A stretch of 64,000 bases of DNA, taken from assembly GCF_003234855.1 (NCBI RefSeq), contig NZ_QKTO01000006.1, positions 1-64,000 on the forward strand, in the 5' to 3' direction. This document shows, one piece after another, positions 1 to 7,234 of the stretch. The stretch's first letter is position 1. Each line of letters begins with the position of its first letter. The DNA comes from Curtobacterium sp. MCBD17_032 (GTDB taxonomy: Bacteria > Actinomycetota > Actinomycetes > Actinomycetales > Microbacteriaceae). A program made the translations under genes and the position numbers. The notes under the pieces were generated by a model, which saw only the letters and a program-made list of their open reading frames with translations, was not told the origin of the DNA and made no database searches.

Positions 1-103
1 AGATCAGGACGAGGGCCGCGACTGGCGGGGCGACGGACCGGGGGAGCAGGGGGAGCCCGCGGGGAGCGGGGAGGGTGCTTCGGTGCTTCACCGGCCCGAC
101 CAT
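1..103 (-). CDS. possible 5' end of a gene running off the left edge
   Basis: An open frame starts at an ATG (complement of 101-103) and stays open to base 1, about 34 residues. It begins with a basic stretch containing KHR and ends in a hydrophobic run (APPVAALVLI), which could start a signal peptide or membrane segment. No ribosome binding site is clear. Nothing else supports it, and in DNA this GC-rich a short open frame is expected by chance. If real, it would be divergent from the lipoprotein gene at 217. Confidence 0.22.
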   Translation of the reverse strand, partial: MVGPVKHRSTLPAPRGLPLLPRSVAPPVAALVLI

Positions 104-216
104 CGCGGCCGGGATCGACGCGCAGGCGAACAGACGGCAACGAACAGTTGGACGGGCGCTGGACAGCGGCCGTCGCGGGCCCGTCGCCGGACCGCGGTGT
201 GCTTGCATGGCCTCTC

Positions 217-945
217 GTGACCCGACTCGTCCCCCGCGCCCCCGTCGTCCTCGCCGCCGCCCTGGTGGTGGCCGGCACGGTCCTGGTCGCCGGGTGCTCC
301 GCGCAGTCGGACGGCGCCGCCGACCGTGGGTCCGACACGGGTCGTCACAGCGCTCCCGCCGGTGTCCCGACTGCGGTCCGCGGCACGGGCGCGCTCGGCC
401 CCGGCTTCGTCGACCCGGCGGAGCCGCCCGCGCCGGAGGCCACGATCGACCCGGCGCCGGGCTCGTGGGACGACGTCGCGCCGCCCGCCGGGTACCGGGT
501 CGTCCTCCTGTCGCCCGGTGACCCGAGCACCGAGACCGAGACGCTGATCGACGCCGTCGGGTCGTGGGCGGACGCCGAGGACGTCACCGTCGTCCCGGTC
601 GTCGCGGACACCGCCGACGACCGGCTGTCGTCCGTCGCGGAAGCGATCGGGGAGCGGTCCGACCTGGTGATCAGCGTCGGTGACGAGTTGGTCGACCCGA
701 TCGCCGCGATCTCCCCGTCCGCCCTGCACCAGCAGTTCCTCGTGCTCGGCGCCGAGATCGCCGAACCGACGTCGAACGTCACGGCCGCGGACTGGACCGG
801 TGCCGGCTTCCGCGGCGAGGGGCTCGGCGTCTCGAGCCACCACGACCCGGCCACCTTCACCGACGAACGCGCCGGCCGGGCGCTCCGCGCGGGCGTCGCC
901 GCGACGCTGAACGACCTGAGCGGCATCGTCGTCTGGGTCCCCTGA
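217..945 (+). CDS. secreted lipoprotein with a BMP/periplasmic-binding-like domain
   Basis: The product is a 242-residue exported lipoprotein. I chose the GTG at 217 because it puts a clean signal peptide at the N-terminus: basic MTRLVPR, a hydrophobic core, then lipobox VAGC with Cys27 as the lipidated residue. A longer frame reaches 148 but would place about 23 polar residues before the signal. A Ser/Asp/Ala/Pro-rich linker (about 28-80) precedes a domain of about 160 residues. This domain has alternating beta/alpha character and segments such as YRVVLLSPGD and DLVISVGDE, like one lobe of Bmp-type or LacI-type ligand-binding proteins. It is too short to be a complete two-lobed receptor, so ligand binding is uncertain. 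No partner genes are adjacent, and no Shine-Dalgarno sequence is seen. Confidence 0.72.
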   Translation: MTRLVPRAPVVLAAALVVAGTVLVAGCSAQSDGAADRGSDTGRHSAPAGVPTAVRGTGALGPGFVDPAEPPAPEATIDPAPGSWDDVAPPAGYRVVLLSPGDPSTETETLIDAVGSWADAEDVTVVPVVADTADDRLSSVAEAIGERSDLVISVGDELVDPIAAISPSALHQQFLVLGAEIAEPTSNVTAADWTGAGFRGEGLGVSSHHDPATFTDERAGRALRAGVAATLNDLSGIVVWVP

Positions 946-1088
946 GCGTCCGGAGCGACGCATTCGGGATCGTCCGTCACGTCGGCCGGAGGTGCGACGT
1001 ATCCTCTGGGACGGAAGCAACGTCGGTTCCGGCCAAGCCTCGTGCGACCCACCACCGCCGAGACGTCACTCGCGACCCTGAGCTCCTC

Positions 1089-1445
1089 GTGACCGAACAC
1101 ATCATCGAATTCGTCGCCCGCGACCGTACGGGCATCACCACCGTCGTCACCGCCAACGGTGTCAGCGACGCCGACACCGTGATCCGCGCCATCTCGGCGG
1201 GGCACTCCGGGTACGCCGTCGCGGCGGCAGGCAGCCGCCCGGCGCCGGTCCGCAGCCTGATGGCACTCGGCACGCCGTACCTGTTCGCGAACTGGGACGG
1301 ATCGAAGCGGAACAACCTGCACGACCTCGCCTTCACCGCGCCGGTCCGGACCGTCCCGGCCGCACCACCGGTGGGCGTCCGGATCCGGGAAGCCCTGGTG
1401 GCACGCCTCGCGGCGGTCTTCGGTCGGGACCACCACCGCGTCTGA
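1089..1445 (+). CDS. hypothetical protein, 118 aa
   Basis: This is a small soluble protein of 118 residues starting at a GTG. It has no signal peptide or membrane segment. The N-terminal half (about 1-50) is regular and looks folded; the middle holds the motif WDGSKRNNLHDL and the C-terminus is basic and helical. I do not recognise the family; the DGS..NNL segment faintly recalls DUF3892-type proteins, but I would not assign it. A possible -10 (TATCCT, 1000-1005) lies about 85 bases upstream. A strong hairpin follows the stop, so this is probably a single-gene transcript. Confidence 0.6.
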   Translation: MTEHIIEFVARDRTGITTVVTANGVSDADTVIRAISAGHSGYAVAAAGSRPAPVRSLMALGTPYLFANWDGSKRNNLHDLAFTAPVRTVPAAPPVGVRIREALVARLAAVFGRDHHRV

Positions 1446-1477
1446 CGGTGCGTCCCGCCGGGAACCGGTCACTGACG

Positions 1478-1533
1478 GACGGGAGGCCCGGACCGGGTGA
1501 GCGGATCTGCTCACCCGGTCCGGGCCTCCCGTC
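1478..1533. terminator. bidirectional hairpin terminator, 25-bp perfect arms
   Basis: The arms at 1478-1502 and 1509-1533 are perfectly complementary, with a 6-base loop (1503-1508). The hairpin lies between the convergent genes ending at 1445 and 1558, so it can serve both strands. There is no U-tract. The outer arm is the word GACGGGAGGC, which recurs in other hairpins of this window. Confidence 0.85.
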
Positions 1534-1557
1534 CGAGAGTGCGTCAGGACCGCCCGA

Positions 1558-3048
1558 TCAGCGGGTGACCTCGTCGAGGTCCGTCACACCGGCCGCCAGC
1601 GCCGCGGCCCGGCGCGCGCGCATCGACGGCGCGGCGAGCGCGCCGACGACCGCGAGGACGGCGACACCGGTGCACGCCCAGAAGCCGATGGTGAAGGCGT
1701 CGTCGGTCGGCAGGCCCTGTGGCGTGCTGTTCGAGGTGATGAGCGCTGCGATGACCGCGGTGCCGACACTCGACCCGATCGTCCGGACCACGGTGTTCGC
1801 GCTGATCGCCTCACCGGTCTGGTTCGCCGGGACGCTCTCGATGATGGCGTTCGAGCAGGCGGCCAGGGCCATGCCGATGCCGACACCGGTGAGCAGGCCG
1901 GACACGACGACCTGCCAGATCGCGGCGTGGGAGACCGCGGGGATGACGAACGCCGCGACGATCGCGACGCCGCCGATCAGCATCGGCGGCTTCGGTCCCA
2001 CCTTCCGCACCAGGACGCCGGCGATCGGTCCGGCGAGGACCATCATGACGACGGTCGGCAGGAGGAAGAGCCCGGCCTGCGTGACGTCCTTGCCGAATCC
2101 GTAGCCGGTGGCCGCGGGCAGCTGGAGGAGCGTCGGGACGAGGACGAACGTGCCGAACATCGCGAAGCCGAAGACCAGGGCGACGACGTGCGCGGTCCAG
2201 ACCCCGCGCACCGCGAAGAGGCGCACGTCGACGAGCGGTTCGGCCACGCGGAGCTCGACGACCACGAAGACGGCGAGTGCGACGGCGCCGAGCACGAGCA
2301 GGCCGACGGTCTTCAGGTCGCCCCAGCCCCAGGTCTGGCCCTCGCTGACGGCGAGGAGGACCGCGACGAGGGCGACGCCGAGGACGACGGTCCCGGCCAC
2401 GTCGAGGCGGCCGGGCCTGCGGACGGGCGACTCCGGCATGCCGAAGACGGTGCCGAGCAGGGCGATCACCACGAGGACCGCGGGCAGCCAGAACAGCCAG
2501 TGCCACGACAGGTGCTCGACGATCGGGCCGGCGGCGACGATGCCGACGCCGGCGCCGATGCCGAAGATGGCGGAGAGCAGGCCGATGGTGATGCTCACCT
2601 TCTCCTTCGGCAGCTCGTCCCGGACGATGCCGATCGACAGCGGCATCACCGCGCCGGCAGCGCCCTGCAGGGCACGCGCGACGATCAGGACGCCGAGGTT
2701 CGGCGCGAGCGCTGCCAGGACCGCGCCGACCAGCAGGATCGTGAGGACCACGATGAGCACCCTCCGCTTGCCGACCATGTCGCCGAGACGACCGAGGACG
2801 GGCGTCAGCACGGACGCGGAGAGCAGGTAGGCGGTGAGGACCCAGCTCGCGGCACTGGTGGAGACGTCGAGGTCGCGTCCGATCGTCGCGAGCGCAGGAG
2901 CCACGAGGGACTGCAGGACCGCGAAGGACAGGCCGCCGAGGGACAGGAAGACGATGATGGCGGTGCTGTTCGGGCGGCGTGCGGGTGCGGGTGCGGGTGC
3001 GGTGGTCGGCGTGGAGCCCGTTCGTGGGCTCGCGGTGGCGGTGGACAT
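1558..3048 (-). CDS. MFS drug exporter, DHA2-like (14 TM)
   Basis: The product is a 496-residue inner-membrane proton-coupled antiporter of the major facilitator superfamily. After a Thr/Pro/Ala-rich cytoplasmic tail (about 1-28), about 14 hydrophobic segments follow, the DHA2 (EmrB/QacA-like) layout. Motif A is present after TM2 as GRLGDMVGKRR, and LTAYLLSASVLTPVLG is typical of TM1-2. An earlier in-frame start at 3135 exists, but it would put the start inside the operator/promoter region. The ATG at 3048 gives a sensible N-terminus. A TetR gene is divergent at 3180, and two operator-like repeats lie between them, so the exporter is probably repressed by that TetR and induced by its substrate. 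The substrate cannot be read from sequence. Confidence 0.88.
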   Translation of the reverse strand: MSTATASPRTGSTPTTAPAPAPARRPNSTAIIVFLSLGGLSFAVLQSLVAPALATIGRDLDVSTSAASWVLTAYLLSASVLTPVLGRLGDMVGKRRVLIVVLTILLVGAVLAALAPNLGVLIVARALQGAAGAVMPLSIGIVRDELPKEKVSITIGLLSAIFGIGAGVGIVAAGPIVEHLSWHWLFWLPAVLVVIALLGTVFGMPESPVRRPGRLDVAGTVVLGVALVAVLLAVSEGQTWGWGDLKTVGLLVLGAVALAVFVVVELRVAEPLVDVRLFAVRGVWTAHVVALVFGFAMFGTFVLVPTLLQLPAATGYGFGKDVTQAGLFLLPTVVMMVLAGPIAGVLVRKVGPKPPMLIGGVAIVAAFVIPAVSHAAIWQVVVSGLLTGVGIGMALAACSNAIIESVPANQTGEAISANTVVRTIGSSVGTAVIAALITSNSTPQGLPTDDAFTIGFWACTGVAVLAVVGALAAPSMRARRAAALAAGVTDLDEVTR

Positions 3049-3088
3049 CGTGCTCCGTCCGGTCGATGAGGGGCCGACGACGCTGTCG

Positions 3089-3146
3089 ATGTCAACAACT
3101 GCTGACTCGACGAGCGTACGCTGTTCGATCGCCATGTCAACAACTG
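3089..3146. promoter_or_regulatory. duplicated TetR operator overlapping the MFS promoter
   Basis: The 13-mer ATGTCAACAACTG occurs twice, at 3089-3101 and 3134-3146, 45 bp apart. Each copy extends into an imperfect dyad of form GTCAnCAnnTGnTnAC, the size expected for a TetR dimer. On the minus strand the upstream copy supplies a TTGACA -35 (3140-3135), followed after 16 bp by TACGCT (3118-3113). Repressor bound there would block the MFS promoter, and the second copy lies just past the predicted transcription start. Confidence 0.65.
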
Positions 3147-3179
3147 ATTACATGCCACGCCGCACGCTACGATCGCGAC

Positions 3180-3773
3180 ATGAGCAAGGACGCCGCCGCC
3201 ACCCGTCTCGCGCTCGTCCAGGCGGCCCGGCGCCGCTTCGCCTTCGACGGCTACCGGGCCACCACCGTCCGGGACATCGCGGCCGACGCCGGGGTCAACG
3301 TGGCGCTCATCAACCGGTACTTCGTGTCGAAGGTCGGGCTGTTCCGGGCCTGTCTCGACCGTGCCGCCCCGGCCCGGGACCTCGGCGCGCCGGACCTCGA
3401 CCGCGCGGTCGGTGGGCTGATCCGCCACATCATCCGGTCACCCACCGACGAGGACTCGATGCAGCTCCTGCTGCTCCTCCGGAACTCGGGGGACGACGCG
3501 GTCGACGAGATCCGGCGCGAGACGCTCCGCGGCTACGCCGAGCGGCTCGCCGGGGCCGTCCGGGCCGGGACGCCCGGTGGTGCAGCGGACGGCGGCGGCC
3601 CGGACGGCGACGACCTGCTCGTGCGCGCGGAGATCGCCCTGTCCGTCGTGCTCGGCATGACCATGATGCGGTCGTCCACGCGGGTCGAGCCGCTGGCGTC
3701 CGCGGATGTCGAGTCGGTCGCGGTCCCGCTGGAGGACGCGCTCCGCGCTCTCCTCGGTGGCGGCCGGGCCTGA
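3180..3773 (+). CDS. TetR-family repressor of the divergent MFS exporter
   Basis: The product is a 197-residue DNA-binding regulator. The N-terminal 50 residues form a TetR_N helix-turn-helix (TTVRDIAADAGVN then INRYFVSKVGLF). The C-terminal all-helical part would bind ligand and dimerise. The start is the ATG at 3180; longer frames upstream are only read-through of the intergenic region. A -10 box TACGAT (3168-3173) begins 12 bases before the ATG, predicting a leaderless mRNA. Its divergence from a DHA2 exporter and the operator repeats between them make local repression the likely job. Confidence 0.87.
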   Translation: MSKDAAATRLALVQAARRRFAFDGYRATTVRDIAADAGVNVALINRYFVSKVGLFRACLDRAAPARDLGAPDLDRAVGGLIRHIIRSPTDEDSMQLLLLLRNSGDDAVDEIRRETLRGYAERLAGAVRAGTPGGAADGGGPDGDDLLVRAEIALSVVLGMTMMRSSTRVEPLASADVESVAVPLEDALRALLGGGRA

Positions 3774-3795
3774 GCCCCGCCGTCCGCCCGGGCCG

Positions 3796-4095
3796 TCAGG
3801 AGTCGGCGGGTCCCATCTCGTCGGACACCGGCCGGAGTTCGTCGGGCAGGATGTACCGCGCCACCGAGGACCCCTCGTCCTGCTGGTCGGTGTCACGCTC
3901 GCTGATGACGGCCACCGGTGTCGCGGGGGAGACCAGCAGGCGGGCCGGGGTCGCACGGCCGTCACCGTGGTTGACCTCGAGCCAGAACCACGGCTCGTTC
4001 CGGAGGCCCTCCGTGATCCGCGCCTGCACGGACGCGACGTCCTCGTTCGGGATCGTGTAGCGGCTGCCGCCGTACGTGATGGCGGTGCGCTTCAC
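3796..4095 (-). CDS. hypothetical protein, 99 aa, coupled to the upstream gene
   Basis: This is a small soluble protein read from a GTG at 4095 that overlaps the stop of the preceding gene by 4 bases (GTGA), so it is translationally coupled. A longer frame reaches 4290, but that part is antisense-like Arg-rich read-through of the upstream gene. The protein has a short beta-rich core (TAITYGGSRYTIP, then FWLEVNHGDG) and an acidic tail. I recognise no family. Its partner at 4092-4406 and this gene form a two-gene transcript. Confidence 0.68.
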   Translation of the reverse strand: MKRTAITYGGSRYTIPNEDVASVQARITEGLRNEPWFWLEVNHGDGRATPARLLVSPATPVAVISERDTDQQDEGSSVARYILPDELRPVSDEMGPADS

Positions 4096-4406
4096 AGGGT
4101 CTCTCCGGTGTCGGTCGGTTCGGGGACGATCCGGAGGCCGGCCGAGGACCCCGCGGTCAGGCCGAGGGCCTCGATCCAGGCGCGGTTCACCGCGGGGACA
4201 CGACTCCCGGAGTAGCGGAAGACCAGGGGCATCGAGCGGTCGAGCCAGATGGCCGTCCGCCCGTCGCCGAGCTCGACGTCGTCCTTCCACGAGAACATGA
4301 AGGACTCACCGCGGCGCAGCTTCATGCCGATCACGATCTGCAGATGGGTCAGCAGGCGGTCGTCGAACTCCGCGGTGAAGGTCGAGTCGTAGACGAGTTT
4401 GCCCAT
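4092..4406 (-). CDS. DUF7882-like small protein, 104 aa
   Basis: The protein begins MGKLVYDSTF, followed by a helix with HLQIVIG and the segments RRGESFMFSWKDD and GRTAIWLD. These features match a small protein family common in Microbacteriaceae, usually labelled DUF7882 and in older annotation miscalled 'ATP-dependent DNA ligase'. It has no ligase catalytic lysine motif and is far too short for a ligase. The ATG at 4406 has a good ribosome binding site (GGAGGGA) and a possible -10 TAGGAT (4450-4445). Longer frames upstream cross the divergent gene at 4488. The function is unknown. Confidence 0.75.
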   Translation of the reverse strand: MGKLVYDSTFTAEFDDRLLTHLQIVIGMKLRRGESFMFSWKDDVELGDGRTAIWLDRSMPLVFRYSGSRVPAVNRAWIEALGLTAGSSAGLRIVPEPTDTGETL

Positions 4407-4487
4407 GGTGTGTCCCTCCGAGCCGTTCTGTCCGGCTCCGGCTGATCCTAGGCGTCCGCCCAGGGAACGGCGGACAGCGTAACCGAC

Positions 4488-4835
4488 ATGCGCCGTGTCC
4501 ACTACGTCAACAGCCACTTCCTCACCGGGGACCGGATCAGCAAGGCCCTGCTCCGCTACGCGCGGGCACTGGCCGTCGCCGAGCGGTCCGACGTGGTCGA
4601 GATCCCGGTGCTCTCCGAGGGCGGCACGCAGGTGTACGCCCACGTGCTCATCGGCCCGGCGAGCGAGATCTACTCCACCCCGGTGCCGGACAGCCGCGAG
4701 GAGCCGACCGACGAGGACGTCATCGCGCACCTCGAACGGGGGACGCTGCGCCTGGAGCCGGCCCGTCCGTCCTGGGACGCGGAGATGGCCCTCGTGCCGG
4801 ACGTCGACGAGGTCCCCGACCTGACCGACCTGTGA
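4488..4835 (+). CDS. hypothetical protein, 115 aa
   Basis: This soluble acidic protein starts at an ATG 81 bases from the divergent DUF7882-like gene. The N-terminus (MRRVHYVNSHFLTGDRI) and the region with EIPVLSEGGTQVYAHVLIG look like a small beta-sandwich or PilZ-sized domain, and the C-terminus is Glu/Pro-rich and probably flexible. I do not recognise the family. It is probably related in function to the divergent pair with which it shares a control region. Its 3' 116 bases overlap the end of the convergent MFS gene on the other strand. Confidence 0.65.
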   Translation: MRRVHYVNSHFLTGDRISKALLRYARALAVAERSDVVEIPVLSEGGTQVYAHVLIGPASEIYSTPVPDSREEPTDEDVIAHLERGTLRLEPARPSWDAEMALVPDVDEVPDLTDL

Positions 4836-6024
4836 GGCCCCGCGAGCCCCGCGGGCGCACCACCGCCAGCAGCGCTCCCGCCGCCACCACGGCCGCTGCC
4901 ACGGTGAACACCGGCGGGGTCCCGGCCGTGCGGACGACGGCGCCGGCCGCAGCGGCCCCGAGTGCCTGCCCGAGCACGAGCACGACGAAGAGCACCGACG
5001 TCCCCGCCGCCGCGCGCCGGGGCTCGACCTCGGTCGTCCACGCGATGAGCGCCCCGGTCGCGGCGGTGTAGCCCCAGCCGAACAGTGCGCAGGCGACGAG
5101 CGCGAGGGTGACCAGGACCGCCGGGTCGGTGAGCGGGGCGAGCCCCAGGCCGAGCGTGGCGACCGCGACCGTCGCCGAGGTGACCGTCCAGGCCGTCCGG
5201 GCGCGGAGCCGGGCGAGGGCCCGTGCCGTCAGGGCGACCGCCGCACCGCCGGCACCGAGTGCCGTCCACGCGAGGACCGACAGGGTGGCCGGAGCCCCCG
5301 CGTCCACGAGCGACGACCGGCCGTAGGTCCAGACCGCCGCGGACCCGGTGCCGAGCAGCAGTGCGACGAGCACGAGGCGCCGGTGGGCGACGAACCACGG
5401 CCACGGCGGGAACCCGGCGGGCTGCGGACGGCTCTCTCCGCCGTCCCGCCCGGTGCAGCCACGCGCGTCGGCCAGCAGGACCGCCCCACCGGCGAGGACC
5501 GTGACGACGGCCGAGACCGCCCAGGCCGTGCGCCAGTCGGGCAGGAGCACGAGCGCGAGCAGTCCGGCGACGACGAGGCCCGGTCCGGTCCCCGAGTTCA
5601 CCACGGCCTGCGCGCGGTCGGCACGAGCGGCGGGGAGGTTCCGCTGCACGAGTCGGACGAGTGCGGGGGAGGCGAGTCCCGCCCCCGCGGAGGCGACGAC
5701 CGCGGTCGCACCGAACACGACGGGCGTGCTGCTCGCGGCCATCCCCACGACGCCGAGCCCTGCCGAGGCGGTCGCGAGCACCACGGTCGTGCGCGGGCGG
5801 GTCGGCGCGAGCACGAACCCGACGAGCGCGCCGACGCAGTAGACGAGCGACGAGCCGGACGCGATGAGACCAGCCGGACCGTCCCCGAGGGAGAGGGAGC
5901 GCTGGACGTCCGGCAGGAACAGCCCGTACGCCAGGCGGACCAGCCCGTAGGTCGCGGCGATGAGGGCCGTGCCGCTGCCGACGAGGACGGCGGGGCGGGC
6001 CAAGAACGAAAACGGTCGTTTCAC
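4720..6024 (-). CDS. MFS transporter (YbfB/YjiJ-like)
   Basis: The product is a 434-residue membrane protein with about 12 hydrophobic segments. TM1 with TYGLVRLAYGLFLP, then SGSSLVYCVGALVGF, resembles the YbfB/YjiJ branch of MFS. The last membrane segment ends near residue 395. The final 37 or so residues are Arg/Pro/Gly-rich and lie antisense to the end of the gene at 4488-4835, so they are probably an unstructured read-out tail. The GTG start at 6024 is only 23 bp from the divergent TetR gene. A -10 TAGAGT (6037-6032) starts 13 bases upstream, so the mRNA is close to leaderless. It is probably an efflux pump controlled by that TetR. Confidence 0.82.
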   Translation of the reverse strand: MKRPFSFLARPAVLVGSGTALIAATYGLVRLAYGLFLPDVQRSLSLGDGPAGLIASGSSLVYCVGALVGFVLAPTRPRTTVVLATASAGLGVVGMAASSTPVVFGATAVVASAGAGLASPALVRLVQRNLPAARADRAQAVVNSGTGPGLVVAGLLALVLLPDWRTAWAVSAVVTVLAGGAVLLADARGCTGRDGGESRPQPAGFPPWPWFVAHRRLVLVALLLGTGSAAVWTYGRSSLVDAGAPATLSVLAWTALGAGGAAVALTARALARLRARTAWTVTSATVAVATLGLGLAPLTDPAVLVTLALVACALFGWGYTAATGALIAWTTEVEPRRAAAGTSVLFVVLVLGQALGAAAAGAVVRTAGTPPVFTVAAAVVAAGALLAVVRPRGSRGLTGRSGRGPRRRPARGPSPRPRTDGPAPGAASPVRGAR

Positions 6025-6041
6025 TTCTGAGACTCTAGGGT
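6010..6041. promoter_or_regulatory. overlapping divergent promoters with a TetR dyad
   Basis: Only 23 bp separate the MFS start (6024) from the tetR start (6048). The minus-strand -10 TAGAGT (6032-6037) and plus-strand -10 TAGGGT (6036-6041) overlap by two bases. A dyad AAACG-GT-CGTTT (6010-6021) covers the first codons of the MFS gene and is a candidate TetR operator, placed as a roadblock for one promoter and near the -35 region of the other. Confidence 0.5.
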
Positions 6042-6047
6042 GCTGCC

Positions 6048-6602
6048 ATGACGATGCGTCCAGGCACGGAGCGGAAGCTGCTCGACGCCGCTGAGGAGCT
6101 CTTCTTCACACGGGGCATCGCGGCGACCCCGATCGACGCCGTCCTCGACCGCGCCGGGGTCTCCGCCGCGACGCTCTACCGCGGGTACGCCAGCAAGGAG
6201 GCGCTCGTGGCCGCCGCGCTGACCCGCCGGCACGACGAGTGGATCCGGACGTGGGACGACGCCGTCGCCCGGGCCACCGACGACCGGGGGCGCCTGCTGG
6301 CCGTGTTCGACGCGCTCGACGCCTTCCGCTCCACCCCGACCGGGTCCCGGTGGTGCGCGTTCCTCGGGACGGCCTCCGAGTACGCCGACGCCCCCACGGA
6401 GATCGCCGCCGTCCTGCACGGCGAGACCACGACGTTGCGCGGACGGCTCCGCGACCGGGCGGTGCCGCTCGTCGGTGACCGCGCCGAGGTCCTCGCCGAC
6501 CAGCTGCTCCTCGTCGTGTCGGGTTCGCTCGCGATGCGCCTCCGCGACGGCGGCGGGGACACGACGACCGCGCGCTCGGTGGCTGCGGCGCTGCTCGGCT
6601 GA
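6048..6602 (+). CDS. TetR-family regulator, YxaF/LmrA-like
   Basis: The product is a 184-residue repressor. The helix-turn-helix is at about residues 25-50 (TPIDAVLDRAGVSAATLYRGYASKEALV), and a ligand-binding helical domain follows, with WCAFLGTASEY typical of the short YxaF/LmrA branch of TetR proteins that control efflux pumps. The -10 TAGGGT starts 12 bases before the ATG, so the transcript should be leaderless. It sits divergent to, and very close to, an MFS transporter, its most likely target. The stop is followed by a tandem repeat array. Confidence 0.87.
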   Translation: MTMRPGTERKLLDAAEELFFTRGIAATPIDAVLDRAGVSAATLYRGYASKEALVAAALTRRHDEWIRTWDDAVARATDDRGRLLAVFDALDAFRSTPTGSRWCAFLGTASEYADAPTEIAAVLHGETTTLRGRLRDRAVPLVGDRAEVLADQLLLVVSGSLAMRLRDGGGDTTTARSVAAALLG

Positions 6603-6603
6603 C

Positions 6604-7232
6604 GGCGGTACGACGCGGGACGGGCCCGTCCGCGTCCGACGCCGCGGGGCGTGCGAGACGCCGCCGGGTTCGGCGGCGTCTCGGGGACTCGGCGGCGTTC
6701 CCTGGTTACGCCGGCGTCTCGGGACGGCCGGGAGGCGCGGTGCGGGGTGCCGTCGTGCCTCCCGTCCGGTGCGGGACGGGCCCGTCTGCGTGCGACGCCG
6801 CGGCGCGTGCGAGACGCCGCCGGATTCGGCGGCGTCTCGAGGACTCGGCGGCGTTCCGCGGTGACGCCGGCGTCTCGGGACGGGGCGGCCGGGAGGCGCG
6901 GTGCGGGGTGCCGTCGTGCCTCCCGTCCGGTGCGGGACGGGCCCGTCTGCGTGCGACGCCGCGGCGCGTGCGAGACGCCGCCGGGTTCGGCGGCGTCTCG
7001 GGGACTCGGCGGCGTTCCCTGGTGACGCCGGCGTTTCGGGACGGGGCGGACGGGAGGCGCGGTGCGGGGTGCCGTCGTGCCTCCCGTCCGGTGCGGGACG
7101 GGCCCGTCTGCGTGCGACGCCGCGGGGCGTGCGAGACGCCGCCGGGTTCGGCGGCGTCTCGAGGACTCGGCGGCGTTCCGCGGTGACGCCGGCGTCTCGG
7201 GCCGGTACGGGACGGGGCGGCCGGGAGGCGCG
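6604..7232. repeat. tandem array of about four 156-161-bp units
   Basis: The marker GCGGGACGGGCCCGTC begins units at 6615, 6771, 6932 and 7093, giving periods of 156, 161 and 161 bp; the last copy stops near 7232. Units differ by only a few substitutions. Each contains a hairpin with 13-base arms CGAGACGCCGCCG / CGGCGGCGTCTCG (first copy 6654-6666 and 6671-6683), a second GACGCCGGCGTC-like dyad, and inverted copies of GGGAGGC / GCCTCCC. The array fills the space between the convergent genes ending at 6602 and 7235. The long frames that cross it are low-complexity Arg-rich and I do not believe they are genes. Confidence 0.93.
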
Positions 7233-7234
7233 GG

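Noticed and set aside
88..1514. Two long minus-strand frames over the first lipoprotein gene
   Set aside because: They are antisense to a plus-strand gene with a proper lipobox signal, and their translations are Arg/Asp-rich without domains.
6604..7232. Tandem array considered as a CRISPR locus
   Set aside because: Units are about 160 bp and nearly identical along their whole length, with no unique spacers and no cas genes nearby.
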